A stretch of 64,000 nucleotides of DNA from Coraliomargarita sp965656715 (GCA_965656715.1 CBFHLR010000006.1:1-64000), one strand, 5' to 3'. Positions 19,247-28,882 are shown, numbered from the stretch's first letter. Notes: a model not told the origin generated them from the letters alone. Translations and numbers: made by a program.

Positions 19247-20086
19247 TTAATGAGTTTCCAACACAACATCGAACAACTTAATCGACAGGCTCCGCTCATG
19301 TTGATCAACAACCGAAAAGGATGTAGGAAGCGAAACCCCAGAAAATTCGGCGTAATCCCAAAATTTCAAATTGTATGATGCCCCACCAGAATCAATAGAA
19401 ACCCTACGAGTAAGTAAGCTCCTACCATCCACGACAACATGATAGGATCGAATTGAAGTAAGGCTTAATATATCAATTAAAACAACACTTTGACCAAACT
19501 CAGTATCATGCTTCATTTTTATATCAAACCCACTTGGATCAGCCGCATATAAACACAAAGGATCTAAAAAAAGGAATGCCAACGCATTAACCGCAAGCTG
19601 ATCAAGTTCGATTAAATCACCAAGGTATGATTGAACCAACCCCCGATCAAACGCATAGACCTCGCTGCTAGTAGAATACAACTCCACGCTACCCCTACCA
19701 GAAAAGGCAGAATCTCCACGAACTACCCTAACCCCCAAATCAGTCAGATAAGAGCCTCGAAAGGTGCATATCGTCGAATTCATTTCCTCCAGGCTCACTC
19801 CCTTATGAATAAGATATTCCTCAATAAATTGGCTTAGTTCAACGCGGCCACTTTCAGAATAAGAATCTGAGCCTATAATACCTTCACCACTTTTATAATG
19901 GCGAATAAGCATAACCAATGCCCCCAGCAGTATAATACCAACAAATACAACCAATGGCATTATCGCATACCAAAGCTTCTCAGCCTTATGGGTAAAAAAA
20001 TGCCGCTTCCTTGGCGCACAATCAGAGAATTCCCTCAATGGAACATTATCAGGCTTAGACTTCTCAACTGCGCGAAGATCAGGCAT
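19247..20086 (-). CDS. Membrane-anchored protein of unknown function
   Basis: The product is not recognised. The likely start is the ATG at 20086 (MPDLRAVEKSK), giving 279 residues; an earlier in-frame codon at 20131 would add 15 residues. There is a cytoplasmic N-tail, one strong transmembrane helix (IMPLVVFVGIILLGALVMLI) and a ~210-residue external part. The end (D-Y-A-E-F-S-G-V-S-L-P-T-S-F) resembles the closing strands of LolA-like lipid-binding folds, but this is weak. Codon use is AT-rich, like the adjacent protease and kinase, so the three may have arrived together. Confidence 0.6.
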   Translation of the reverse strand: MPDLRAVEKSKPDNVPLREFSDCAPRKRHFFTHKAEKLWYAIMPLVVFVGIILLGALVMLIRHYKSGEGIIGSDSYSESGRVELSQFIEEYLIHKGVSLEEMNSTICTFRGSYLTDLGVRVVRGDSAFSGRGSVELYSTSSEVYAFDRGLVQSYLGDLIELDQLAVNALAFLFLDPLCLYAADPSGFDIKMKHDTEFGQSVVLIDILSLTSIRSYHVVVDGRSLLTRRVSIDSGGASYNLKFWDYAEFSGVSLPTSFSVVDQHERSLSIKLFDVVLETH

Positions 20087-20368
20087 ATAATTTACCCTAC
20101 AAAATATCAATATTGAGATTAAAATTGGCAAGTCTATTTTAACTCATTTATGGATCGAGATTATTTCAGGAGACCAATGAGGATAGCGGCCATGATTCTA
20201 TAAATCCCAATCACTGGCGACCTCCCCTACAGAAACTGGCTAAATGGGTTAAGTATTTTCCCTCTAGAAAGCAAATAAAGACGGCCTGATTTGACTCATT
20301 AAAATGCCGAATCATCCTGACTAAGGTTATTTAGCTACCTCATCCTTAACAGACTCAGTCTAAACTCT

Positions 20369-21232
20369 ATGCTCAACCGTAAGAAACCGACTCTCTTGCT
20401 GGCATCCCTTTGCTGCGCACCATTTGCCCACTCACAAGACGCCGAAAGCGAGCTCGCCAAGAAATCTCAAAACCCCGTCGGGTCGATCATCAGCGCACCG
20501 ATAGAAAATACCTTTCACTTTGATATCGGCCCTTCCGATTCCACGGCCTACATCGCCAACTTCAAGCCGGTCTATCCATTGAACTTTGGCGACATCAATC
20601 TGATCAATCGCTTCATCATTCCCTTCGTTTATGCGGAGGGCCAAGACAAAGAAGACCTCGCCGATTTGGATCCCAGCGGCGGACTCGATCCGGGCTTCGG
20701 CTCAGCCATCAAGCCCGCCCTCGGCAGCGAAAGCGGCCTTGCCGACATCACTTACCAGGGCTTCTTCACTCCGGCAGAGCCCGGACCGGTCATTTGGGGT
20801 GTCGGACCTGCGATTACCCTCCCCACTCATACCGACGAACGCTTCGGCTCGGATAAAACCTCTGCTGGCCCTGCGGTCGTGGTCCTCTCCATGCCAGGTA
20901 AATGGGTGCTCGGTGGGCTCTTCCAACACAGCTGGGATGTCGCAGGCCCCAGCGGAGAGGCCGATGTCGATAAGAGCACACTCCAACTGTTCATCAACTA
21001 CAACATCGACAACGGCTGGTATCTCACCTCCTCGCCGATCTTCACCGCAAATTGGGAAGCCGATAGCGACGACCGCTGGAAAGTGCCAGTCGGTGGCGGC
21101 ATTGGCAAAATGCACCGCTTTGGCAAGCAGCCCGTCGACTTCAAGCTCACCAGTTATTACAATGTCGAGCAATCCGAGTTCGGACCCGACTGGGAACTGA
21201 CCTTCACCGTCAAATGGCTCTTCCCGAAGTAA
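20369..21232 (+). CDS. Outer-membrane beta-barrel protein (Phenol_MetA_deg-like)
   Basis: The 287-residue protein has a signal peptide (LLLASLCCAPFAHSQ) and alternating strand patterns typical of a small outer-membrane barrel. It ends with ELTFTVKWLFPK, an aromatic C-terminal region. The order NPVGSIISAPIENTFHFDIGP, FIIPFVY, GLADITYQGFF and WVLGGLFQHSWDV is typical of MetA-pathway/transporter-like barrel proteins, which are often named neuromedin U by automatic annotation. It lies 55 bp upstream of a sulfatase on the same strand. It may let substrate or product cross the outer membrane, which is inference. Confidence 0.7.
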   Translation: MLNRKKPTLLLASLCCAPFAHSQDAESELAKKSQNPVGSIISAPIENTFHFDIGPSDSTAYIANFKPVYPLNFGDINLINRFIIPFVYAEGQDKEDLADLDPSGGLDPGFGSAIKPALGSESGLADITYQGFFTPAEPGPVIWGVGPAITLPTHTDERFGSDKTSAGPAVVVLSMPGKWVLGGLFQHSWDVAGPSGEADVDKSTLQLFINYNIDNGWYLTSSPIFTANWEADSDDRWKVPVGGGIGKMHRFGKQPVDFKLTSYYNVEQSEFGPDWELTFTVKWLFPK

Positions 21233-21287
21233 GCCAGCAGCCCCGTCCTACATAACGATTTAAAACCATAACCTAAGACTACAAACC

Positions 21288-22937
21288 ATGAAAACTCTAT
21301 CTAAGACCGTTGCAGGCCTCACCCTCGCCTGTGGTGCGTTGAGCGCTGCTGGTCCCATCATCCACGACGGTGAATACAACTTCGTCAAAGCCCAGCATGC
21401 CGAGCAATGGGCGGCCGAAGACAAGCAGATCGACGCCAAGCTGGCCGAGATCCGCGACGCCAACAACGGCGAACGCCCCAACATTCTCTACATCTTGATA
21501 GACGACGTCAGCTTTGGTCAGATGGGCAGCCCGAAGATGAACTACGTCATGGGCATTGAAACCCCATATCTAAATCAGCTCTCCAAAGAGAGTCTGAACC
21601 TGATGCGGATGTATACCGAGCCAAGTTGCACACCTACGCGTGCAGCCTTTCTAACAGGTCGTCACCCAGTCCGCTCTGGCATTAAAGAAGTGAAAGTCGC
21701 GCTCGTCGGCGAAGGTCTACCAGCCAATGAAGTCACCATCGCGGAGGTGCTGAAGGAAGCGGGTTACAACACTGCACACATCGGCAAGTGGCACCAAGGC
21801 GATATCGAAGAAGCCTATCCGCACAACCAGGGTTTTGATTACGCGGCCTTCCCGCTCCATCAGCAAGTGCAGCTCACCGTCATGACTCCCGAGTCGGGCT
21901 TTGCAAACAACCAGTTCGGCTACAACCCAATCCTGCAGAACGATAAGTTTGAGCTGGATAAAAAGTTCCGCCCCTTCGGTCTGGTCACTGGCGTTGAAGC
22001 GGAAGCCGGCGGTATGGCCCGCGAGGTAGACCTTGAGCCTGGCGAAGAATGGACGCACGCGCACTACGTCGAAATGAACGAGCGCTACCAGCGTCAGATC
22101 CTTGAGCAAGTCGATCAACTCGCAGCTAAGGACGAGCCCTTTTTCCTACAATACTGGCCGCTCTACCCATTGAACTTTGTCAATGAGCCAAACCCCAAGT
22201 CACTCAACGCAGGCTTTATGGCGGAAAAACTCCAGCTCTTGGACGGCTGGATTGGCGAGCTATTGGAGCGCCTCGAAGCGACCGGGGAAGCCGATAACAC
22301 CGTTGTCGTCTTCATGGCCGACAATGGTCTCATGTATCATTATGAAGGCCCTTCAGGTCTCAACCAACTGATTTACCGCGGCGGAAAAACCGACTTCACT
22401 GAAGGTGGCGTGCGTGTCGATGCCTTCGTGCGCTGGCCGGCAGCCATTGAGCCAGAGAGCTATGTCGGCGACATCGTTCACGTAGCCGACCTCTACACCA
22501 CCTTTGCCCGTCTCGGCCAAGCAACCGACTATATTCCACGGGATCGCGTGATCGACGGCATCGACCAAACCGCGCTGCTTTTGAACGGCGAAACCCACGG
22601 ACGCCGTGACTACGTCTATGTGTATCAAAACGACATTCTTCGTGGTGTCGTGAAGCAGGAATATAAAATGCACATGCCAGCACCGGGCATGCCGGGTGCT
22701 GCCGCACACGTGTTCAACCTCTATCGCGACCCACGCGAAGAGCACCCACAAATTGGCACCGCACTTTGGTCAGGTGCCAGTTTTCAGGACATGGTCTATC
22801 GCCACATGATGATGATCCACCGCTACCCACACAACAAGCTTGGCAAAGACAGACCTTATAGCGGTATCGAAAACCTACGCCCGGAAAGTATCGAAACTGT
22901 GAATACATTCATGTCTTGGCAGCCACCGAAGAAGTAA
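21288..22937 (+). CDS. Secreted S1-family sulfatase (arylsulfatase-like)
   Basis: The 549-residue enzyme has a signal peptide (MKTLSKTVAGLTLACGALSA) and the sulfatase domain from about residue 63. The metal-binding Asp pair is in LIDDVSFGQ (72-73). The formylglycine motif C114-T-P-T-R in EPSCTPTRAAFLTGR is the S1 signature, so activity requires conversion of C114 by a maturase not found in this window. Further metal ligands appear in FMADNG. It resembles the enzyme at 23998-25671 throughout, so the two arose by duplication. Substrate is unknown; in marine Verrucomicrobiota such enzymes desulfate algal polysaccharides, but single-step arylsulfatases are also possible. Confidence 0.92.
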   Translation: MKTLSKTVAGLTLACGALSAAGPIIHDGEYNFVKAQHAEQWAAEDKQIDAKLAEIRDANNGERPNILYILIDDVSFGQMGSPKMNYVMGIETPYLNQLSKESLNLMRMYTEPSCTPTRAAFLTGRHPVRSGIKEVKVALVGEGLPANEVTIAEVLKEAGYNTAHIGKWHQGDIEEAYPHNQGFDYAAFPLHQQVQLTVMTPESGFANNQFGYNPILQNDKFELDKKFRPFGLVTGVEAEAGGMAREVDLEPGEEWTHAHYVEMNERYQRQILEQVDQLAAKDEPFFLQYWPLYPLNFVNEPNPKSLNAGFMAEKLQLLDGWIGELLERLEATGEADNTVVVFMADNGLMYHYEGPSGLNQLIYRGGKTDFTEGGVRVDAFVRWPAAIEPESYVGDIVHVADLYTTFARLGQATDYIPRDRVIDGIDQTALLLNGETHGRRDYVYVYQNDILRGVVKQEYKMHMPAPGMPGAAAHVFNLYRDPREEHPQIGTALWSGASFQDMVYRHMMMIHRYPHNKLGKDRPYSGIENLRPESIETVNTFMSWQPPKK

Positions 22938-22957
22938 AACCTCCAACATATCAATTT

Positions 22958-23053
22958 GAACCGTTAATTTACATTCATTTACGTTAATTACTATGAGCTT
23001 ATGTCTTTTCCTGTGTGATCAGTGCCCACCTGATTCACGTAAATTAACGGTTC
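22958..23053. repeat. 96-bp element bounded by perfect 15-bp inverted repeats
   Basis: GAACCGTTAATTTAC (22958-22972) and GTAAATTAACGGTTC (23039-23053) are exact inverted copies separated by 66 bp; related words such as TTTACGTTAATTA occur inside. The element fills most of the gap between the first sulfatase and the phosphatase and resembles a small MITE-like insertion. No ORF is inside. Confidence 0.65.
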
Positions 23054-23065
23054 CTACTTTAGATC

Positions 23066-23968
23066 ATGAATACATTCGCATCCTCACCGATCACTATATT
23101 TGCTTCACTTGCGGTCGCCTTCACGGGCTGTGCACCGTCCTCAGACGAATCCATGGCTACAGACTCCGAAACACCCGTCCGCCACATTCAACTCGAAGGC
23201 GAACCCAACTTCCGTGACCTCGGCGGCTATCAAACAGAAGATGGACGCACGGTTAAGTGGCGCCAAGTCTTCCGCACGGGCGAGCTCGGCAGTTTGACCG
23301 ATGCCGATGTCCAGAAGCTGGAGGAACTCCAGCTCAAGACCGTGACCAATTTCCTCTTGCCGGAGGAGATTGCGATGCACGGTCAGGATCGACTCCCTGA
23401 GGGCGTCGAATTGATTTCCGATCCAATTACCGGTGAGCGCTCCGCTGAGCTCTCATTGACCGCACAGAATGCGATCAAGAACGCGAATTTCGATGCGCTT
23501 CCCGCTGAGCTCAACCTCGACATCCATGCAGTTCTTTTGGATGAGGCCAAAGAGCAATACGCCAACCTGTTACGCACACTCGCGGATCCGGAGCAACGTC
23601 CTGCCGCCTTCCACTGCTCACATGGCGTGCACCGCACCGGAACCGCGACTGCCATTCTCCTGAGCGCCTAGGGTGTGCCATGGGAAACCATCCGCGAAGA
23701 ATACGTGCTAACCAATGAATTGCGCGCCGAGTATAACCAAGACGTCTTTGCAAAACTACGCGCCATGGCAGCCAAGAAGCATAACGTAAGTCCTGAGGAA
23801 ATCGACATGACCAACGTCGAAGCCTTCTACATTCTCGAAGGTGCCTACATCGATGCCGCGCTGCAACTTGCGGTTAAAGAGTATGGTTCGATGGATGGCT
23901 ACATCCGCGAAGGCCTCGGTATTACCGACACAGAAATCGAAGCATTACGCACCCAACTACTTCAATAG
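23066..23968 (+). pseudogene. Lipoprotein tyrosine/dual-specificity phosphatase with an in-frame TAG
   Basis: The frame has 301 codons with a single TAG at 23669-23671. The first part carries a lipoprotein-type signal (VAFTGC), the PF13350-type motif NFRDLGGY, VFRTGEL and the catalytic C-x5-R loop HCSHGVHRTG. The family continues after this loop as LSALGVPWETI; here it reads LSA-TAG-GVPWETI. The TAG therefore replaces a residue that is usually Leu and could come from TTG by one base change. The downstream 98 codons stay in frame and well formed. The truncated product would keep the active-site loop but lose the C-terminal helices. It lies between two sulfatases. Confidence 0.75.
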
Positions 23969-23997
23969 TCATCAATTCTGAAACCTCCCAAACTATC

Positions 23998-25671
23998 ATG
24001 AAACCAACGACCATACTCACAGGAGCTGCATTGTCCTTTGCAGCAATCACCGGCGCACACGCTGCCGATCTCATCCACGACGCCGAGTTCTATATCTCGC
24101 AGGCGCAAAATGCCGAGAAGTGGAAGGCTGAAGACCAAGCGCTTGACGCAGCACTTGCCGAATTCCAAGCAAAGAATGGCGGCAAGCCACCCAACATCTT
24201 CTACATTCTGATCGACGACATTGGCTTCGGTGACCTCGGCAGCAAGACGCTCAATATGGTGCGCGGCTACGAAACGCCCTCGATCAACAAATTTGCCAAA
24301 GAAGGCATGCGCCTCGGTCGCATGTATACCGAGCCATCCTGCACACCGACCCGCTGCGCATTCATTACTGGTCGCCAACCGTATCGCTACGGCATGGGCA
24401 ACACCGCCGTCGACATTTCCGGATTTGGTCTACCCGGCAAAGAAATCACTCTGGCAGAAGTGCTCTCTGAGGCTGGCTATAACACCACGCACATCGGCAA
24501 ATGGCACATGGGCGACATTCAGGAGGCATGGCCCAACAATCAGGGCTTCGATTACGCCGCCTTCCCCATCCATCAACAAGGTCAGCTGACCATCTTCAAT
24601 GACGACGCAGCCGATGAAGAAGTCTCGATTGGTATCGGCGATAACAACTACGATGACAAGTTCACCCTAGACCGCTGGCTCCGCACCGACGCGGCCTCGA
24701 TGGTCACTGGTGTCGAAGGCAGCAAGGGCGGGCCTGTCCGCGAGGTCCATATGGAACCTGGCGAACGCTGGACCGAGCAAAAGTATGCCGAAATGAACCA
24801 GCGCTATCAGAACCAAACCATGGAACACCTGCGCAAATTGGCCAAACAGGACGAGCCATTCTTCCTGCAATACTGGCCACTCTACCCGCTCACTGGCCCA
24901 CGCACTGCCTATGACGAATACACCACGCCGAATGGTGGCATCTACGTTGAGAAAATGAAACTGGTCGACCAGTGGATCGGCGAGCTGATGGATGAAATGG
25001 AAACACTCGGCGTGGCCGACAATACCATCGTCATCATTATGGGCGACAACGGCCACTTCACCAAGTATTCACCACAGTCCGGTTACACTCCGATGATCTT
25101 CCGCGGAGGCAAAGGCTCCACCACCGAAGGTGGTGTCCGTGTCGATGCCTTCATCCGCTGGCCCGGCATGATCGAAGCCGATTCCGTTGTGGGTGACATG
25201 ATGCACGTGAGCGATTTCTACACCACACTCGCTCGCATCGGCGGAGCACACGACAAGCTACCAACCGATCGCATCCTCGACGGACTGGACCAGACCTCCC
25301 TGCTGCTCAATGGCGAAACCCATGGTCGCCGCGACTACGTCTTCCTTTACAACATCAACGCGCTCGAAGCAGTCGTGAAGGAGCAATACAAACTGGCAAT
25401 CCCTGGCGGTAAAATTGAGAACGCCATCCTCGCCGATTTCTACGACCTCTATCGTGACCCACAGGAAAAGTATCCAGTCTCAACGGAGATCGGAGCATGG
25501 GGCGGCGCCAAGTTTGTCCGCATGGTCATGCGCCACATGAAGCGCAAAGAAATGTATCCGGATGAGGGACCCGCACTCGGCATGCCCTACCAAGGCATTG
25601 AGAACCTGCGCCCCGAGTCCCAAGCGGCCGTGCAGGAATTCCTCTTCATGATGAAGAGCCCCGAGATGTAA
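23998..25671 (+). CDS. Second secreted S1-family sulfatase
   Basis: The 557-residue paralog of the sulfatase at 21288-22937 has a signal peptide (ALSFAAITGAHA), LIDDIGFGDLG metal ligands and the formylglycine motif C115-T-P-T-R in EPSCTPTRCAFITGR. HIGKWHMGD and MGDNGHF complete the active-site set. Three stretches (YNT-HIGKWH, NNQGFDYAAFP, FFLQYWPLYPL) are nearly identical in both enzymes. It follows the interrupted phosphatase by 29 bp, so sulfatase, phosphatase and sulfatase probably form one transcript, ended by the terminator at 25690. Confidence 0.92.
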   Translation: MKPTTILTGAALSFAAITGAHAADLIHDAEFYISQAQNAEKWKAEDQALDAALAEFQAKNGGKPPNIFYILIDDIGFGDLGSKTLNMVRGYETPSINKFAKEGMRLGRMYTEPSCTPTRCAFITGRQPYRYGMGNTAVDISGFGLPGKEITLAEVLSEAGYNTTHIGKWHMGDIQEAWPNNQGFDYAAFPIHQQGQLTIFNDDAADEEVSIGIGDNNYDDKFTLDRWLRTDAASMVTGVEGSKGGPVREVHMEPGERWTEQKYAEMNQRYQNQTMEHLRKLAKQDEPFFLQYWPLYPLTGPRTAYDEYTTPNGGIYVEKMKLVDQWIGELMDEMETLGVADNTIVIIMGDNGHFTKYSPQSGYTPMIFRGGKGSTTEGGVRVDAFIRWPGMIEADSVVGDMMHVSDFYTTLARIGGAHDKLPTDRILDGLDQTSLLLNGETHGRRDYVFLYNINALEAVVKEQYKLAIPGGKIENAILADFYDLYRDPQEKYPVSTEIGAWGGAKFVRMVMRHMKRKEMYPDEGPALGMPYQGIENLRPESQAAVQEFLFMMKSPEM

Positions 25672-25689
25672 GCCCTTCCGATTTGACTC

Positions 25690-25725
25690 AGCGCCCCGTC
25701 AGAACATTCTGACAGGGCGCTTTCT
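25690..25725 (+). terminator. Rho-independent terminator after the second sulfatase
   Basis: A 14-bp stem with one mismatch (25690-25703 with 25708-25721) encloses a 4-nt loop and is followed by TTTCT. It begins 18 bp after the sulfatase stop and separates the sulfatase block from the DUF481 gene, which starts only 6 bp later. Confidence 0.85.
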
Positions 25726-25730
25726 AACCA

Positions 25731-26759
25731 ATGGCTCAAACACACAAACTCGCCCTCACTGTCGGTATCAGCATTCTCACGACACTTAATCTCGGTGCCG
25801 ATGAACTACGCATGACAAACGGCTCAGTCATTATCGGAGAGCTGATCCGCGTGTCCGACGATACGGTCATCTTCAACACACCCTTTGCGGGAGAGATTAG
25901 TATCCATCAGGAGAACATCGAACGCATTACCACGGACGAACCGGTCACCCTGATGATGGAAGACGGAATCGTGTATGAGGACCGCCAAATCATCTCCACC
26001 GAGACCGCCATGCTGGTCAAAACGGAAGGCGAAGAAAGCGCACTCTTCGACGCGGACGACATCGAGATGGTCAATCCCGAACCATGGGAGCTCGGCGAGG
26101 GCTATGACTGGTCCGGACGTATCAGCCTCGCAATCGAGTTCGAAAATGGCAACTCAGACACCTCCGACTGGGACTTCGACGCGAAAACCGAATGGCTCAG
26201 TATATACGATCGTTACAAGATCGATGGCGGCTTTGAATACGAAGAATCCGGCGGCGACAAAGTCACCGACAACTGGGATATCACCTTTCAATACGACCGC
26301 TTCACCGAAGCCCGCAGCCCCAACTACCGAGGCGCAAAACTCATCTTCATTCACGATGAATTCACCGACGTCGACCTGCGCACAATCGCAAGTGTTCACA
26401 TTGGTCGACAGTTTTATAAAACCGAAAAACTCACTCTCAGTGCCGAAGTCGGTCCAGCATGGGTCGAAGAAAACTTCATTAAGGCCGGCCATGACAGCTG
26501 GCCTGGTATCATCTGGTATCTCGACCTGTCCACCAACGTGCTGGGCTTTGGCACAACGCTCTTCGTCGACCACGAAGGCATCGGTAAAGTCGAGGAGCCC
26601 AGCGATACCATCTTAAACACAATTATCGGCATCCGCTTTCCGCTCGTCAATGGCTTCGAAACCTCGCTTGAAGCCGAATACGAATACGACGGCGGCGCCC
26701 CGGAAAACATCGATAAACTCGATAGCACGTATAATTTCCGCCTAGGCTACGCATGGTAG
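25731..26759 (+). CDS. DUF481/YdiY-like outer-membrane protein
   Basis: The 342-residue secreted protein has a signal peptide (ALTVGISILTTLNLGA). Its N-terminal half is made of short strand repeats typical of the region before a DUF481 barrel (MTNGSVIIGEL, DEPVTLMMEDG). The C-terminal DUF481 domain begins near WSGRISLAIEFENGNSDTS and ends LDSTYNFRLGYAW with a terminal aromatic residue, as in outer-membrane barrels. The function of YdiY-like proteins is unknown. It starts 6 bp after a terminator, so its promoter must overlap that hairpin or expression depends on readthrough. Confidence 0.8.
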   Translation: MAQTHKLALTVGISILTTLNLGADELRMTNGSVIIGELIRVSDDTVIFNTPFAGEISIHQENIERITTDEPVTLMMEDGIVYEDRQIISTETAMLVKTEGEESALFDADDIEMVNPEPWELGEGYDWSGRISLAIEFENGNSDTSDWDFDAKTEWLSIYDRYKIDGGFEYEESGGDKVTDNWDITFQYDRFTEARSPNYRGAKLIFIHDEFTDVDLRTIASVHIGRQFYKTEKLTLSAEVGPAWVEENFIKAGHDSWPGIIWYLDLSTNVLGFGTTLFVDHEGIGKVEEPSDTILNTIIGIRFPLVNGFETSLEAEYEYDGGAPENIDKLDSTYNFRLGYAW

Positions 26760-26868
26760 TTCAGAGGACAGAGGATGCGCTTTCAATGAACCATTAACAC
26801 GCAAGACTCAAAACCTAACACCTAATTTCCAAGAACTAAAAACTAACATCTAACCACTCCCATCCATT

Positions 26869-27570
26869 ATGAACAAAACACTCCTCATCTCTGCGCTTTG
26901 CGCAGTCACAGCAGCGACATTCTTTAGCGGATGCGCAAGCTCCACCAACCGCGCCGAACAACGCGGCTTCCTGGGCGATTACTCACAGTTGCAAGAAGGC
27001 GATAAAGGCGAAGCCAAATATTACTACATCAATAAGGACACCGACTTCACCCAATACACCAAAATCAAATTCGCCCCCATCACTGCATGGCGCACTGATG
27101 ACACCAAGCTCAAAGACTTAGACGAAGAGACCGTTAAGCGCCTGCAAGATACACTCTTCGCATCGCTCTATGACGCACTGAGCAAAGACTTCGAAATCGT
27201 CGATGAGATCGGCCCCGATGTCATGCTGGTGCGCGTCGCCATCACCGAAGCTGTCGGCGCCAATCAGGCGTTGAACTCAGTCTCTACAGTCGTCCCAATC
27301 GGCCTAGTCGCTTCAGCTGGCACACAAGTCGCCACTGGCAGCCACGCATTTGTCGGTAAAGCTGCAATTGAAGCTGAAGTGCTCGACTCCATTAGCGGCC
27401 ATCGCCTCTTGGCCGCGGTCGACGAACGCGCAGGTAGCAAAGGCTTCGAAGGCAAATGGACTCAAGTCGACAAAGCCTTCGACTTCTGGGCCGAGCGTAG
27501 CCGCGATCGCCTTGAGCGCCTCAAGCGAGCCAGCCGCTCAAAGGCCAAACTCAACGACGTCGTCATTTAA
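26869..27570 (+). CDS. DUF3313-type lipoprotein
   Basis: The 233-residue protein has a lipoprotein signal (ATFFSGCASS; the lipid-modified Cys is C22). The body matches DUF3313: GFLGDYSQL at the N-terminus, YTKIKFAPITAW, FEIVDEIGPDVMLVRVAITEA in the middle and a C-terminal helix (FDFWAERSRDRLERL). DUF3313 proteins are uncharacterised outer-membrane or periplasmic lipoproteins. A strong terminator follows at 27583, and a gap of about 110 bp of CTAACA-like simple sequence precedes the gene. Confidence 0.82.
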   Translation: MNKTLLISALCAVTAATFFSGCASSTNRAEQRGFLGDYSQLQEGDKGEAKYYYINKDTDFTQYTKIKFAPITAWRTDDTKLKDLDEETVKRLQDTLFASLYDALSKDFEIVDEIGPDVMLVRVAITEAVGANQALNSVSTVVPIGLVASAGTQVATGSHAFVGKAAIEAEVLDSISGHRLLAAVDERAGSKGFEGKWTQVDKAFDFWAERSRDRLERLKRASRSKAKLNDVVI

Positions 27571-27582
27571 GAAACTTCCCTC

Positions 27583-27617
27583 AAAGGGCGCACACCTGTG
27601 CGCCCTTTTATTTTTTG
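27583..27617 (+). terminator. Rho-independent terminator after the DUF3313 gene
   Basis: A perfect 12-bp stem (AAAGGGCGCACA with TGTGCGCCCTTT) with a 2-nt loop is followed by TATTTTTTG. It starts 13 bp after the stop codon. Confidence 0.9.
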
Positions 27618-27638
27618 TAGCCGTAACATACACAGATA

Positions 27639-28859
27639 ATGCAGGCCAACACACTCAAACTGCTCGCACTTGCATGCACCGCAACTGCAGCCCACGGCGC
27701 AGCGTTCTATATGTCGGAAGTCGGCACCCCGGGTAGCCTTGGCTCCGCAGGGGTCGCCAATCCGGTCAACACTTACCACGCGGACTCGGCATGGACCAAC
27801 CCAGCCGGAATGACCGACCTTGAGCAGAACGAACTCATGCTCGGCTCTCAGCTCATCGTTCCACAGCGTAGCTTCGATACCTCCAGCTCCACGAAAGCGA
27901 GCGGTGGCAGTGGCGGCACCTCAGATGAGATCGCCTTCGCTCCCAGTATTTTCTACGCGCATCAACTCAATGACAAAGTCACGGCGGGCTTCTCCGTCGT
28001 CGGTGCGATGGGAGGCGGCGACAAATTTGATAGCGACTGGGCAGGTCGCTACGGAGTCATTGAAGTGGCCCTCCAAGGTCTAGCGATCTCTCCGTCGATT
28101 GCCTATGAAGTCAACGAAGACCTTTCGCTCGGCGTTGGCGTGAGTGTGGTCTACACTATGTTCTACCAAGAACTCGCGATCAACAAAGCAGGCCCCATGG
28201 CGGACGGATTTGCTGAATTCGACGACTTGGATGACTGGGGCTACCAACCCTTCTTCGGACTCACCTATCAGCTCAACGAGCGCACACTCTTTGGTCTGGT
28301 CTATCGCGCCGAGATGGATGTCGAACTTGAGGGTGATCTCAACCTCAAGAACCTCCCTTCCTTTGCGGATGAGGTTGAGCTCGAATGGGACAACCCACAG
28401 TGGCTGGAAGTTGGCCTGCGCTACTCCCTAACCGACAAGTGGAACATGGCGCTCAACCTCGGTTGGCAAGAATGGTCCACCTTCAGCGAAAACATCATTA
28501 CGGTCGCAGGACAGGAAGTCGTGATCAACCGTGACTGGGATGACACCTGGCACGCAGGCATCGCTTTCTCGCACATCGACAAAGAAGCAGGTCGCGCATT
28601 CAGCTTTGGCTTCGCCTATGAGAGTTCCCCAGTTAGCGACAGCAACCGCACCATCGACTTCGCAATGGATGAGCAGTTCAAATTCTCGGGTGCCTACGCA
28701 TGGGAGCTCAATGACAACTGGAAATGCTCCGCCGGCCTCACCGTTTCCTTTTTGGGCGACGCTCCTGTCGATCAAGTCACACAGGGCGAAACCTTCAAGG
28801 GCGACTTCAGCACCAACATGATCCTCTTCGGCGGCTTCACCGCGCAGCGACGCTTCTAG
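27639..28859 (+). CDS. FadL/OmpP1-family outer-membrane transport protein
   Basis: The 406-residue protein has a signal peptide (LALACTATAAHGAAF). The FadL-type N-terminus follows: GTPGSLGSAGVANPVNTYHADSAWTNPAGM (shown in part, G-x-A-x-N-P-A-G-M), the plug region of this family. A long series of barrel strands ends GGFTAQRRF with C-terminal Phe. FadL-family porins import hydrophobic molecules such as long-chain fatty acids; the substrate here is unknown. It has its own terminator and is convergent with the Omp85-like gene. Confidence 0.88.
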   Translation: MQANTLKLLALACTATAAHGAAFYMSEVGTPGSLGSAGVANPVNTYHADSAWTNPAGMTDLEQNELMLGSQLIVPQRSFDTSSSTKASGGSGGTSDEIAFAPSIFYAHQLNDKVTAGFSVVGAMGGGDKFDSDWAGRYGVIEVALQGLAISPSIAYEVNEDLSLGVGVSVVYTMFYQELAINKAGPMADGFAEFDDLDDWGYQPFFGLTYQLNERTLFGLVYRAEMDVELEGDLNLKNLPSFADEVELEWDNPQWLEVGLRYSLTDKWNMALNLGWQEWSTFSENIITVAGQEVVINRDWDDTWHAGIAFSHIDKEAGRAFSFGFAYESSPVSDSNRTIDFAMDEQFKFSGAYAWELNDNWKCSAGLTVSFLGDAPVDQVTQGETFKGDFSTNMILFGGFTAQRRF

Positions 28860-28882
28860 ATCAACACGAAAATTTGCAATCT

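Noticed and set aside
18746..23671. Genome-wide recoding of TAG as sense
   Set aside because: Several intact genes (glnD, DUF481, FadL-like, recF, vapC) end with TAG at the expected family length, so TAG is a working stop codon here.
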